A DNA stretch of 64,000 nt from assembly GCF_036322805.1 (NCBI RefSeq), contig NZ_AP027272.1, forward strand, positions 3,968,001 to 4,032,000, written 5' to 3'. Under the pieces are notes generated by a model. It searched no databases. It was not told the origin of the DNA and saw only the letters and a list, made by a program, of their open reading frames with translations. Within the stretch, counting starts at the first letter, position 1; each line of letters begins with the position of its first letter. A program made the translations under genes and the position numbers. Below are positions 10,378 through 18,619 of the stretch, one piece after another. The DNA is from Planctobacterium marinum (GTDB lineage: Bacteria; Pseudomonadota; Gammaproteobacteria; Enterobacterales; Alteromonadaceae).

Positions 10378-10704
10378 CTATGATGCCGTTTGTTTGCCCC
10401 CACCTGCAACTAAATAAATAACAAGTAATAAAAACAAGATGGGCCAGAACATGTGCAAGCCGATAAATAAAACACTGAATAACACGGCACCAAAGCCCAA
10501 TAGTAAAGCGCCAACCAAGCTGACAGCTAAAAATAAACCGAATAATAACAGTGCACCTGCAATGATGACAAAGATTAGACCTTCCAAAAAAGGCTCAAAC
10601 ATCTGCAAACCATCGAGGTGAACTGCGTACCATCCGAAAGAAGGTTCGTCACACAATAACGTTAACCCCACCAGTAACAATACAGCGACCAACAACGTTT
10701 TCAT
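10378..10704 (-). CDS. Membrane protein of the psp operon, function unknown
   Basis: A 108-residue very hydrophobic protein. It has an N-terminal helix or uncleaved signal (residues 1-17), then three closely spaced hydrophobic stretches (about 38-60, 60-82 and 85-102) and a short polar tail. It lies 27 bases downstream of pspC in the sigma54-driven operon, in the position where other proteobacteria have pspD or small membrane partners. I cannot align it by eye with PspD or PspG, so I give no symbol. Likely role, from context only: inner-membrane partner in the phage-shock response. Confidence 0.7.
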   Translation of the reverse strand: MKTLLVAVLLLVGLTLLCDEPSFGWYAVHLDGLQMFEPFLEGLIFVIIAGALLLFGLFLAVSLVGALLLGFGAVLFSVLFIGLHMFWPILFLLLVIYLVAGGGKQTAS

Positions 10705-10731
10705 GACTCCTCCTCAATCGGACAAAAAGAT

Positions 10732-10932
10732 TTATCTTGATGGCAATAACACTACAGCAACCAGATAGGCCGCGGCAATAGGAACCGGAAACGCAAGGAA
10801 AGCGAGTACGGTTGCCAACCTGACCATCCAAGCCTCAACACCATAGTGACGAGCAATGCCCGCACAGACACCCATTACTTTTTTGTTAATACTGCTTTTA
10901 TATATGCGATTGGTATCGTACATCTCTTTCAT
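10732..10932 (-). CDS. pspC: Phage shock protein C domain protein
   Basis: A 66-residue minimal PspC protein, about half the length of E. coli PspC. The PspC domain is clear: RIYKSSINKKVMGVCAGIARHYG, then a hydrophobic helix at about 38-62. In known systems PspC is an inner-membrane sensor that binds PspA under membrane stress. Here the C-terminal region that follows the membrane helix in E. coli is missing. The ATG at 10932 is preceded by GGAGAA at good spacing. It lies 28 bases after pspA on the same strand. Confidence 0.9.
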   Translation of the reverse strand: MKEMYDTNRIYKSSINKKVMGVCAGIARHYGVEAWMVRLATVLAFLAFPVPIAAAYLVAVVLLPSR

Positions 10933-10960
10933 ATTTGTTCTCCGGTATTATAAATGGCGG

Positions 10961-11620
10961 TTAAGCGACCTTTTTCTTCAATGCCTCTAACTCAGCCTCA
11001 ATTTTTTCTTCAGCTTCCATTTGCGCAAATTCGTCATTTAGGGATTTTGCCGCTGTTGTATATTCGTAAGCATCAACCTTGGCTTCCAACTCATCAATTT
11101 TGGTTTCATAGCTTTCGAAGCGTCCCAACACCTGATCTACATTGTAGGTTTCCACTTGCTTCTTCACTTCAAGCCGGGTTTTGGCATGCTCAAATCGAGT
11201 TTGCATGGTTTTGCGCTTGGCTTTAGCTTCGGCCAGTTTGGCCACCAGCCTTGAGCAATCCTCTTGAATTTTTTCCAGGTTTTCAGTTACCTGCTCATTG
11301 GCACCATTGATGTGCTCAATCTCTACATCGACTTTTTGCTTTTCTATCAGCGCCGCTCTGGCCAGGTCATCGCGCTCTTTGCTGATGGCTTTCTGGGCTT
11401 TTTCTTCCCAATCTGAGGAGGTTTTGTTGAGCGCTCTTAATTTGCGTTGAATGGTTTTCTGCTCAGCGAGATGTTTGGCAGCAATAGCTCGAATCTCCAC
11501 CAAGTTTTCTTCCATTTCTGAAATGATCAATGACAACAACTTTTCCGGATCTTCGGCTTTATCCAGTGCAGAATTAATGTTTGATTGCAGGATATCGGAC
11601 ATTCTTGAAAATACACCCAT
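10961..11620 (-). CDS. pspA: Phage shock protein A
   Basis: A 219-residue IM30/PspA family protein that binds stressed inner membranes from the cytoplasm and, in known systems, inhibits the sigma54 activator PspF. The sequence is almost wholly helical and coiled-coil, with the family opening MGVFSRMSDILQSNINSALDKAED and the SLIISEMEENL segment, and an amphipathic N-terminal helix. It is the first gene of pspA-pspC-membrane protein, and a sigma54 promoter lies just upstream. No pspF is found divergently, where it lies in enterobacteria. Confidence 0.96.
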   Translation of the reverse strand: MGVFSRMSDILQSNINSALDKAEDPEKLLSLIISEMEENLVEIRAIAAKHLAEQKTIQRKLRALNKTSSDWEEKAQKAISKERDDLARAALIEKQKVDVEIEHINGANEQVTENLEKIQEDCSRLVAKLAEAKAKRKTMQTRFEHAKTRLEVKKQVETYNVDQVLGRFESYETKIDELEAKVDAYEYTTAAKSLNDEFAQMEAEEKIEAELEALKKKVA

Positions 11621-11672
11621 AGCAGGTCTCCTTGGTCTTTAACTGTTTTTCACATAAGTTACTACATTGATT

Positions 11673-11687
11673 ACAATCAGCGTGCCA
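11673..11687 (-). promoter_or_regulatory. Sigma54 (RpoN) promoter of the psp operon
   Basis: On the minus strand the sequence reads TGGCACGCTGATTGT, which matches the sigma54 consensus TGGCACG-N4-TTGC at every fixed base but the last. The -24 element is at 11682-11687 and the -12 element at 11673-11676. It lies about 53 bases upstream of the pspA start, the expected distance. PspF-like activator sites should lie further upstream, but none could be assigned. Confidence 0.88.
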
Positions 11688-11689
11688 AT

Positions 11690-12011
11690 CTTGAAAACTA
11701 ATTATCTAATTGAAATTAAAGGTTTTTTTAAGAATGCCTTATATTTATTTTTGGAAGGTCATAATCCCAAAACAAAAAAGTGGTGATATTGGTCAATTAT
11801 GTGTGAATTTAGCCAATCCTGTACTTTGCTACTCACAAGTACTCTAAAGTGAATGTAAACAGCCACATGTGAGATCAGCTTGCAAGCTGAAAATAATTCG
11901 AGTGGTTTTATTATCAATAATTAAACTAAATAGAGAGAGACTTTGAATAGTGTGTGACGCTGGCACATGCAATAAAGCAGGACTTGAGAAACAAACGTGA
12001 GGCAAATGAGA
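11690..12011. other. Long AT-rich intergenic region upstream of psp
   Basis: About 320 bases between the psp promoter and the terminator of the small-protein operon, all read leftward. In the psp systems I know, an activator (PspF) and IHF bind this kind of region. I see AT-rich stretches but no definable operator and no credible open reading frame. A second TGGCAC at about 11962 lacks a properly spaced TTGC and is not a promoter match. Confidence 0.4.
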
Positions 12012-12041
12012 AAAGAGAATAATCTGCCGATTATTCTCTTT
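12012..12041 (-). terminator. Intrinsic terminator of the small-protein operon
   Basis: Perfect 13-bp inverted repeat AAAGAGAATAATC / GATTATTCTCTTT with a 4-base loop. On the minus strand it ends in a T-rich stretch (TTTTCTC). It immediately follows the stop of the 40-residue open reading frame, so transcription of the operon probably ends here. The stem is AT-rich, which weakens it somewhat. Confidence 0.75.
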
Positions 12042-12162
12042 AAAAAGACCCTTGATGCTTTTCCAGTTGCATCTTGTGCAAAAGACTCACCAGAAAAGCG
12101 CTTAACCCAAATGTGAGTACGGGTGCCAACAAAATGGCTAGCAGGCTGAATGAAGAAATCAT
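12040..12162 (-). CDS. Possible 40-residue small membrane peptide
   Basis: Short open reading frame from ATG 12162, encoding a single hydrophobic helix (FSLLAILLAPVLTFGLSAFL) followed by a polar tail LHKMQLEKHQGSF. It begins 10 bases after the stop of the secreted 90-residue protein on the same strand and ends right at the terminator hairpin, which argues that it is the second gene of a two-gene unit. A strong Shine-Dalgarno is not visible, so it may depend on coupled translation. I know of no family for it. Confidence 0.5.
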   Translation of the reverse strand: MISSFSLLAILLAPVLTFGLSAFLVSLLHKMQLEKHQGSF

Positions 12163-12172
12163 AATGAATAAC

Positions 12173-12445
12173 TTATTCAGAAGCGGCTATTTCTTCATCA
12201 GACTGATTTTGAGTCGCGCTGATAAGTACCCGTGTCTCTATACCACTATCTTGCAACTCAACTTTGTGCGTGGTGTTTAATACATCTGCATAGGCAGCGT
12301 TTTGCAATTCAACGCTGGTTTTGCTTGATGCTTCCTGGACGTAATAGTCCGTTACATCATTTAGCGACACTTCATGCGCAGTTGCAGCACCTGCTAAGGT
12401 GACACCCGCGATAACAAATAATACATTTTTAAGCTTACCCGACAT
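12173..12445 (-). CDS. Small secreted protein of unknown function
   Basis: A 90-residue protein with a clean signal peptide (KLKNVLFVIAGVTLAGAATAHE, cleavage after ATA or AHE) and a short, acidic mature part without cysteines, probably periplasmic. AGGAG lies 7 bases before the ATG, so the start is secure. A hairpin (12482-12509) sits in its leader. It forms a unit with the downstream 40-residue membrane peptide and a shared terminator. I do not recognise the family; composition and size are compatible with a stress or envelope peptide but prove nothing. Confidence 0.72.
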   Translation of the reverse strand: MSGKLKNVLFVIAGVTLAGAATAHEVSLNDVTDYYVQEASSKTSVELQNAAYADVLNTTHKVELQDSGIETRVLISATQNQSDEEIAASE

Positions 12446-12481
12446 GATCTAACTCCTGATTGATTACTGAACCCTGTTAAC

Positions 12482-12509
12482 CCTTTATGTCGCTATAAAC
12501 GACACAAAG
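12482..12509 (-). other. Hairpin in the leader of the small secreted protein gene
   Basis: Inverted repeat CCTTT-A-TGTCG / CGACA-C-AAAGG around the loop CTATAAA, with one mismatched position. It lies about 37-64 bases upstream of the start codon at 12445. It could be a 5' stabilising hairpin or part of an operator; no function can be assigned from sequence. Confidence 0.45.
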
Positions 12510-12734
12510 GTTTTAGCGATACTTGTGCCAGATTTAAAATATTTATTATCTTATTGATTTATATGAATTTTATTTTTTGAAAATATTTTAGCTATATCAC
12601 GGTGATGCTTTGCCTGGTTAAACATTAGGAAAATTAACCAGGGAGTTGGTTAAATTCGCCAACTCATGAGAACTCCTTTACAAAACCATGTCATCACCGG
12701 ACAATATTGGCAGTAAAACTTGACTGTAGCAGCG

Positions 12735-14729
12735 ATGAAAATAGCTCTGGCACAAATGCATGTGGTTCCCATGAACCCTGAAAAAAACCTCGAAACGATG
12801 CTCAACATGATAGAGAGCGCCCGGCAGCAAAACGCTGAAATTGTGGTGTTCCCAGAACTGTGTTTAAGTGGCTATCTGCTGAGTGACCAATGGTTAAATC
12901 GGCAATTCTGTCGTGACTTAATGCACTTAAATGCACCATTGTTAGAGGCAAGTAAGGGGCTGACGTTAGTTTTTGGCAACATTTATGAAGTCCCGGCAAC
13001 AGATTCTGGCGGGTTTCATCCCAATAAAGATGGCCGCACTCGACTATACAATGCCGCTTACGTAATGCATGACGGCGCCTATGCTCAACGTTCAGAAAGT
13101 GTCGACTTTCTTCTACCTGATGGAGTTCACCCTAAAACTCTACTTCCAAACTACCGCTTTTTTGATGATCAACGCTATTTCTTTTCGCTGGCCGATGTGG
13201 CGCAAGATTTTTCCGTCCCGGTTTCATCATTAGCTCAGCCATTTTTGATTGATACTTCTGACGGCCCAATAAAATTAGGCGTTCAGGTATGCGAAGATCT
13301 CTGGTGCAAGGATTACCGCATTCAGGGGGAAAGTATCAACGTCTCCAAATATTTAATTCAAAATGGTGCTGACTTGCTGGTGAATATCTCCGCATCACCT
13401 TGGACATTCCACAAGAACGATGCGCGCGACCGTCGTATTAAGTTTCTCAAAGCGGAAATTGAGCAAGCAGATTTGTCTTTTGTGCCTTTTTATTATGCTA
13501 ATAACGTTGGCGCGCAAAATAACGGTAAAAACATCGTCACCTTCGACGGGGACAGCTCTGCCTACAATCGCAAAGGAGAGCTTGTCCGGGAGAGTATTAA
13601 GCCTTTTCAACAGGACCTGTTAGTGCTTGACCACCAGAAGATTGACAAGGTTACAGCTCAGCGTGGAAGCAGCGCCCGAATTGCACAAAAGTATCATGCT
13701 ATTGTGACTGGTCTTCGCCATATTCCGGAATTATTGGGCTGGCAAGAGCCCCCTAAGTTTGTGATTGGCTTAAGTGGCGGCGTGGATAGTGCGCTGGTAG
13801 CCGCTTTATTAAAACAGGCATTTGGTGCGGATAGTGTCTGGACAGTGAACATGCCAAGCCAGTACAACTCGGAAAAAACCAAAAATGCGGCAGCATTTAT
13901 CAGCGAGAAATTGGGCGTAAAACACTTGGTTGTACCCATTGAGTCACTAGTACAAGAGCAGATGGAAGTGTTTGGAAAATTGGACGAGAGCTGCCCCTCA
14001 CCGCAGTGGATGCGCAAACTATCCGATGAAAACATTCAAGCCAAAATAAGAGGTACCAGCATCCTGTCAAATATTGCTGGCCGCTATGGGCGTATGTTCA
14101 CCAATAATGGTAATAAAGTGGAAATTGCGCTGGGTTACGCCACCTTATACGGTGATGTCGGCGGTGTTATCGCTCCGATAGGCGATCTGACCAAAGCCGA
14201 AGTATTTGCCATGGTGCGTTTTTTAAATAGCGAAATATTCAAAGAAGAAGTACTGCCGGAAACCATGCTACCTGATGAGCTTTTCCGTTTTGGTAGCGAC
14301 GACATTGCTCCTAGTGCAGAATTGCGCGATGCACAAGTCGACCCTATGAAATTTGGCTATCACTGCGCCCTTTTAGAGGCTGCAACCTCTTTTAAGAAAG
14401 TTACAGCAGAAGAAGTGATGAGTTGGTATCTGGAAGGTACGTTAGCCAAACACCTAAACGTTGCAGAAGCCTTATTACAGCGTTGGGGGCTGAAAGATCC
14501 TGAGACTTTTATCACGGATTTGGAATGGTTTTACGAAGCGATTCGCAAAAGTGTGTTTAAGCGTATTCAGGCTCCGCCCATTATTCTGACAAGCCCTTCA
14601 GCTTATGGTTTTGATATCAGGGAAAGTCAACTTCCCCAATGGCAAAGCCCCAATTATTTAGCGCTTAAACAAAAAGTACTTGCGATGGATAGCTACCAAG
14701 AGCGATTAGCTCTTGGGGGCAGACTCTAG
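12735..14729 (+). CDS. nadE: Glutamine-dependent NAD+ synthase
   Basis: A 664-residue two-domain enzyme making NAD+ from deamido-NAD+, ATP and glutamine-derived ammonia. The N-terminal nitrilase-type glutaminase domain (about 1-290) shows the catalytic glutamate in FPELCLSGY (E41) and the catalytic cysteine in VQVCEDLW. The C-terminal synthetase domain shows the PP-loop GLSGGVDSALVAALL, and its length indicates the glutamine-dependent rather than the short ammonia-dependent form. I prefer ATG 12735 (MKIALAQ), since the family starts like this; a TTG at 12720 is also possible. The stop overlaps that of dusA by 4 bases. Confidence 0.94.
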   Translation: MKIALAQMHVVPMNPEKNLETMLNMIESARQQNAEIVVFPELCLSGYLLSDQWLNRQFCRDLMHLNAPLLEASKGLTLVFGNIYEVPATDSGGFHPNKDGRTRLYNAAYVMHDGAYAQRSESVDFLLPDGVHPKTLLPNYRFFDDQRYFFSLADVAQDFSVPVSSLAQPFLIDTSDGPIKLGVQVCEDLWCKDYRIQGESINVSKYLIQNGADLLVNISASPWTFHKNDARDRRIKFLKAEIEQADLSFVPFYYANNVGAQNNGKNIVTFDGDSSAYNRKGELVRESIKPFQQDLLVLDHQKIDKVTAQRGSSARIAQKYHAIVTGLRHIPELLGWQEPPKFVIGLSGGVDSALVAALLKQAFGADSVWTVNMPSQYNSEKTKNAAAFISEKLGVKHLVVPIESLVQEQMEVFGKLDESCPSPQWMRKLSDENIQAKIRGTSILSNIAGRYGRMFTNNGNKVEIALGYATLYGDVGGVIAPIGDLTKAEVFAMVRFLNSEIFKEEVLPETMLPDELFRFGSDDIAPSAELRDAQVDPMKFGYHCALLEAATSFKKVTAEEVMSWYLEGTLAKHLNVAEALLQRWGLKDPETFITDLEWFYEAIRKSVFKRIQAPPIILTSPSAYGFDIRESQLPQWQSPNYLALKQKVLAMDSYQERLALGGRL

Positions 14730-15742
14730 CTTAGATATTCTTCCCTGGATTTCAGCTTCGCTCGGGTAGTCATCATGGCATCAACTGCCTCATTGAGCAC
14801 GCTTGCCTGAGTACCGGGTTTAATAGCATTCTCACTCAAATAGCGTCGCCAGATCCGAGAGGCGGGCTCGCCCTGATACAATCCAAGCATGTGTCTGATG
14901 ACGTGCCAGGCTCGGCCACCACCAGCAATGTGTCGTTCAACATAGGGTATCATCAGTGTAACAATATCTTCTCGGCTAAAGGATGTTTGCAGATTAAACA
15001 GTTCAGCTTCTACCTGAGTTAATATCCACGGGTTACTGTACACTTCGCGCCCCATCATCACGCCATCAGTGTAATCCAGATGAGTTTTAACATCACTGAG
15101 TGTTTTGATACCGCCATTGATACTGATATGCAGCTGCGGAAACTCTTGTTTTAGCTGATAAACACGCTCGTATTTAAGTGGTGGGATTTCTCTATTTTCC
15201 TTCGGACTCAGTCCTTGCAACCACGCTTTTCGGGCATGCACGATAAAATGCTCACAACCAGCGTCAGCAACGGTTTTAATAAACCTGGTCAGGTCCTCAT
15301 ATTCATCCATATCATCGATGCCAATACGAGACTTCACTGTAACCGGAATATCCACTGCTTTTTGCATCTGTTGCACACTGGCAGCAACAACATCCGGCTC
15401 CGCCATTAAACAGGCGCCAAAACTGCCATTTTTTACCCGATCTGAAGGGCAACCTACGTTGATGTTGACTTCATCGTATCCCAGCGCTTGCGCTTGTTCA
15501 GCGCAGCGAGCCATGTCCTCAGCATTCGAGCCGCCCAGTTGCAGTGCAACCGGGTGTTCTTCTTGGTTGAAGCCCAGATAATCGCCTTTGCCAAAAATGA
15601 TCGCTCCGGTGGTCACCATTTCGGTATACAACAGAACGTTTTTACTCATCAAGCGATAAAAATAGCGGCAATGACGGTCTGTCCAGTCCAGCATGGGGGC
15701 CACGGAGAACTTGCGCGCAGTATTAATATCGGTCGGTGCCAT
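14726..15742 (-). CDS. dusA: tRNA-dihydrouridine(20/20a) synthase
   Basis: A 338-residue flavoenzyme reducing uridine to dihydrouridine in the D-loop of tRNAs. Visible signatures: the N-terminal VAPMLDWTDRHCR, the NVGCPSDRVKNGSFGACLM segment with the active-site cysteine in the last part, the HARKAWLQGLSPKENR motif characteristic of DusA, and NGGIKT plus DGVMMGRE for FMN phosphate binding. Its length and the LxGLSPKENR motif separate it from DusB and DusC. Convergent with nadE, overlapping by 4 bases. Confidence 0.95.
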   Translation of the reverse strand: MAPTDINTARKFSVAPMLDWTDRHCRYFYRLMSKNVLLYTEMVTTGAIIFGKGDYLGFNQEEHPVALQLGGSNAEDMARCAEQAQALGYDEVNINVGCPSDRVKNGSFGACLMAEPDVVAASVQQMQKAVDIPVTVKSRIGIDDMDEYEDLTRFIKTVADAGCEHFIVHARKAWLQGLSPKENREIPPLKYERVYQLKQEFPQLHISINGGIKTLSDVKTHLDYTDGVMMGREVYSNPWILTQVEAELFNLQTSFSREDIVTLMIPYVERHIAGGGRAWHVIRHMLGLYQGEPASRIWRRYLSENAIKPGTQASVLNEAVDAMMTTRAKLKSREEYLS

Positions 15743-15896
15743 GAAACTTCATATCCAGTTTAAAAATGGGCGCGAAGTGTACAACAAATGGACAGGTATG
15801 CGCAAAAATTCGTAGCCTTGTCTCAACTAATAAAAAGCGGGCCCGACCAATGTCGAGCCTTTAACACTGTTTATAGACATTCGAACGGCGTTAGTA

Positions 15897-16967
15897 TCAA
15901 TCAGAACGAGTCACTGGATAACCTTTATTCATCCAGCCAAAAATCCCTTCGTACAATACTGCAGTATTATCAAAGCCCATGTCTTTTAGCTGATCAACCA
16001 GATAAACCGAAGCCGCTCTCGGACAAGAACAATAAGCGACAATTTGAGCATCTCTCGGCAAATCTTGTACTTTTTGCTCAAGGTCCGTGTAATACGGAAA
16101 AGGAATAGAGCCCTCTATGTGTGCTCTTTGCCATACAGAGGGTACCCTGGTATCGAGGATTACCATTTTGGCTTTACTCTGCATAGCTTGATAGAGCTGT
16201 TCAGAGTCGATGAATTGACCATCTTTAAGCTCCCATTCGGGATTGTCACTCTCTTTATTGAGTACATATTGATCAGGTGTAGGGATAGGCCTCAGTGGCA
16301 TTTTTTCCTGAGTCCAACCACTGGCTTTACTTCGAATAAACGCCGTAACATCGTCTAATTCGCGATCTGATAGCAAATCCCCAAAGGCTGGCATCGGTGT
16401 GCCTTGTCGGCCCTGCTCAATGGCGTAACGAATAAATTCGTCTTTATTGTGAGCCAAAAAGGACTGGTTACCTAAGGTCGGTGCGGTAATGCCCTCGCCA
16501 TTTTTACCATGGCAAGACGCGCACTGCTGCTGATAAATCTGCTCACCCGCTTTAACATCACCGGAAACCTTATCCTCGCTGAGTTTAATGCGTTCAGCAC
16601 CCGACTCCCAAAATAGCCAATAGGTTAAATCCCAGGCTTCGTCTAGTGTCAGTGGTCCCCCCACCTCATCGAGATAGCCCGCCATTGCCGTGCCTTCTCT
16701 TCCATAATTTAAAGGCCGTAACACGCCGTGGGGAATACCAGACTCCATCAAACTCTTACTGCGCAATGAGGGAGCGTGATCGTTAGCATGCCCCTCTCTG
16801 TCCTTACCATGACATAAGCTGCAATATTTTTGGTAATTCTGCTCAGCACGTTCAGCTTGTTCGCTGGTTAACTTGCGTGGAGGCCCTTGTTTTTCATAAG
16901 TTGTAGCGAAAATTGGCAGCGCTGCAAGCTGCACGAATAGTAACGCGGTAAACAGGCAGGTTTTCAT
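15897..16967 (-). CDS. Diheme cytochrome c fused to a rhodanese domain
   Basis: A 356-residue exported protein. A signal peptide (residues 1-21) is followed by two cytochrome c domains, with heme motifs CSLCH at about 50-54 and CASCH at about 149-153. A C-terminal rhodanese-like domain (about 260-352) follows, with VILDTR, HIEGSIPFPYY and a putative active-site loop AYCSCPRAAS. By family knowledge the cytochromes transfer electrons in the periplasm, and rhodaneses bind or transfer sulfane sulfur; the joint function is unknown. It stands alone between dusA and a porin gene. The start is the ATG at 16967; the nearest AAGGA lies rather far upstream. Confidence 0.88.
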   Translation of the reverse strand: MKTCLFTALLFVQLAALPIFATTYEKQGPPRKLTSEQAERAEQNYQKYCSLCHGKDREGHANDHAPSLRSKSLMESGIPHGVLRPLNYGREGTAMAGYLDEVGGPLTLDEAWDLTYWLFWESGAERIKLSEDKVSGDVKAGEQIYQQQCASCHGKNGEGITAPTLGNQSFLAHNKDEFIRYAIEQGRQGTPMPAFGDLLSDRELDDVTAFIRSKASGWTQEKMPLRPIPTPDQYVLNKESDNPEWELKDGQFIDSEQLYQAMQSKAKMVILDTRVPSVWQRAHIEGSIPFPYYTDLEQKVQDLPRDAQIVAYCSCPRAASVYLVDQLKDMGFDNTAVLYEGIFGWMNKGYPVTRSD

Positions 16968-17070
16968 ATTGAGATTCAGATTATCCTTAGTATGATTACT
17001 TTATCATTCTGGCATAAAACCGAAAACTTTGATTGTTTCCAGCTATTTCAGGACCAGTCAAAATATCACA

Positions 17071-17098
17071 AAAAAGCCGCGGAAATGCGCGGCTTTTT
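17071..17098 (-). terminator. Intrinsic terminator after the OmpA-like gene
   Basis: Inverted repeat AAAAAGCCGC / GCGGCTTTTT with a short loop, flanked by A and T runs on both sides. On the minus strand it lies 23-50 bases after the stop of the OmpA-like gene. It also separates that gene from the cytochrome-rhodanese gene. Confidence 0.85.
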
Positions 17099-17120
17099 GT
17101 TCAATACGAGGACTCGAACC

Positions 17121-18350
17121 TTATCTCATCTTGGGATTTTTACCCGTTGCTGATAAGTTCACTACAATACGACGATTTTTACTGTGAGCAGACTCACCAT
17201 TACCTTGCACGGCGAGCTCGGTTTCCCCTTTGCCAACTGTTTCAATCTGATTGGCAGCAAAACCGTACTTATCCACAAGTATCTTCTTAAGGGACTCGGC
17301 ACGGCGTTTAGATAAGCCCATATTGTATTCATCAGTACCTGGCGCAGAGGTATGACCGATAATCTGTAAATACTTAATGCCATTATCACGAGCGAAATCA
17401 ACCAACTCTTTTATCTTGCTATTGTAATCAGAAGTGATCACATCACTGTTGTTGGCGTAATAAACAATGAGCTGGTGCTGATAGTCTACCGCTTCGTAAA
17501 GTGTACAACCTTTGCTATCGACAGCGTGACTCTGCGGCGTTCCCGGACAAGCGTCTTTATCGTCATAAACACCATCTTTATCGCTGTCTACAGGACCAGA
17601 GTCCGCCATTTTTACCGGTGCTGGTGCCGGCTGAGGAGCTGGACGCAGTGCAGGTTTTGTGGCTTTTTTCGGAGCACTGGTATCAAAGAAATAACGCAAG
17701 CCCAAAGTGACGTTATCTGATTTATCGCGATCAAACTCATAGCGAACGGCAGCCAGGTAAGCTTGCATTTTCTCGGTTACCTGATAACTCACTTCAGCGC
17801 CATAGTACATATCGGTACCGGAATCAGACACCACAGAAGAGAAAGGCGTGGAGTCAATGTCATTGTCCCACTCCCAGAATCCTACTTTGGCTGAAAGTTT
17901 CATTATGTCAAAAGGTAATGAAAGCACGATACCCGCTGTTAGGCCTTCTCCAGACTCGGGAACCTGAGCCGAGGCATCTTGCAGAAACTCTGCGGTATCG
18001 GTAGTGAAGCCAGTAAACGTGGATGTGTAATCACCCAAATCGCGATAGCCAACTTCCAGCGCAAAATTCGGATTAACCTGGTAACCAAATAACAACCCAT
18101 GAGACAAATCCGAATCGTCGAAACTAAAGGAATTAATCTGTAATCCAGCGTCGTCGGCAGTGCTTAAAAAGCGCTCTTTGTCAAAATCGCTAACACTTTT
18201 TCCAAATTCGCCACCAATGTACCATCCCAATTGCGGAGAGCATTTTGTGTCGGTATCAAAACAAGATTCGACAGCGCTTGTTTGAGTCGTATACAAACCA
18301 AGGGACAACAAGCTGGTTAGAACGAGAGAGTGTTTAAAAAGGCGCTCCAT
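17121..18350 (-). CDS. OmpA family outer membrane protein
   Basis: A 409-residue outer membrane protein. A signal peptide (about residues 1-27, ending TQTSAVES) precedes an N-terminal eight-strand beta-barrel (about 35-235). A proline/alanine linker (KPALRPAPQPAPAPVK), a single thrombospondin type-3-like calcium motif (DSDKDGVYDDKDACP) and an OmpA-like peptidoglycan-binding domain (GHTSAPGTDEYNMGLSKRRA, then KNRRIVV) follow. It anchors the outer membrane to peptidoglycan and may act as a slow porin. I start it at ATG 18350, because the longer frame from 18443 puts 31 residues in front of the signal peptide. Its terminator is at 17071-17098. Confidence 0.9.
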   Translation of the reverse strand: MERLFKHSLVLTSLLSLGLYTTQTSAVESCFDTDTKCSPQLGWYIGGEFGKSVSDFDKERFLSTADDAGLQINSFSFDDSDLSHGLLFGYQVNPNFALEVGYRDLGDYTSTFTGFTTDTAEFLQDASAQVPESGEGLTAGIVLSLPFDIMKLSAKVGFWEWDNDIDSTPFSSVVSDSGTDMYYGAEVSYQVTEKMQAYLAAVRYEFDRDKSDNVTLGLRYFFDTSAPKKATKPALRPAPQPAPAPVKMADSGPVDSDKDGVYDDKDACPGTPQSHAVDSKGCTLYEAVDYQHQLIVYYANNSDVITSDYNSKIKELVDFARDNGIKYLQIIGHTSAPGTDEYNMGLSKRRAESLKKILVDKYGFAANQIETVGKGETELAVQGNGESAHSKNRRIVVNLSATGKNPKMR

Positions 18351-18619
18351 ATGCAATTTGCTCCAGATATATGTGTTCAAAAAATTCTTGCCATTTAGGC
18401 ATAGTATATAGTGTGATAAAATTAATTCAGCCTTGCTGAGCAATAATTCTCACTAATTGTTGTATTGACACCAACATAGCTACCAAAGTCACTCATTCTC
18501 AATACTTTTTGCCATTATTTTTGTTTTTCTGGTGATGAAAAATAAAAATACAACAAGACTTCCTCACCCGGCTAAACATTGTGGTACAATCTCGCCGTTT
18601 GTTGTATTTTTGAAGTGCC

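Noticed and set aside
11960-11978. Second TGGCAC as a sigma54 promoter
   Set aside because: No TTGC at the needed spacing, only ATAA.
12074-12280. Forward open frame across the small-protein operon
   Set aside because: No ribosome site, and it runs antisense to two better supported genes and their shared terminator.
15788-16108. Forward open frame upstream of and inside the cytochrome-rhodanese gene
   Set aside because: No ribosome site and mostly antisense to a well supported coding region.
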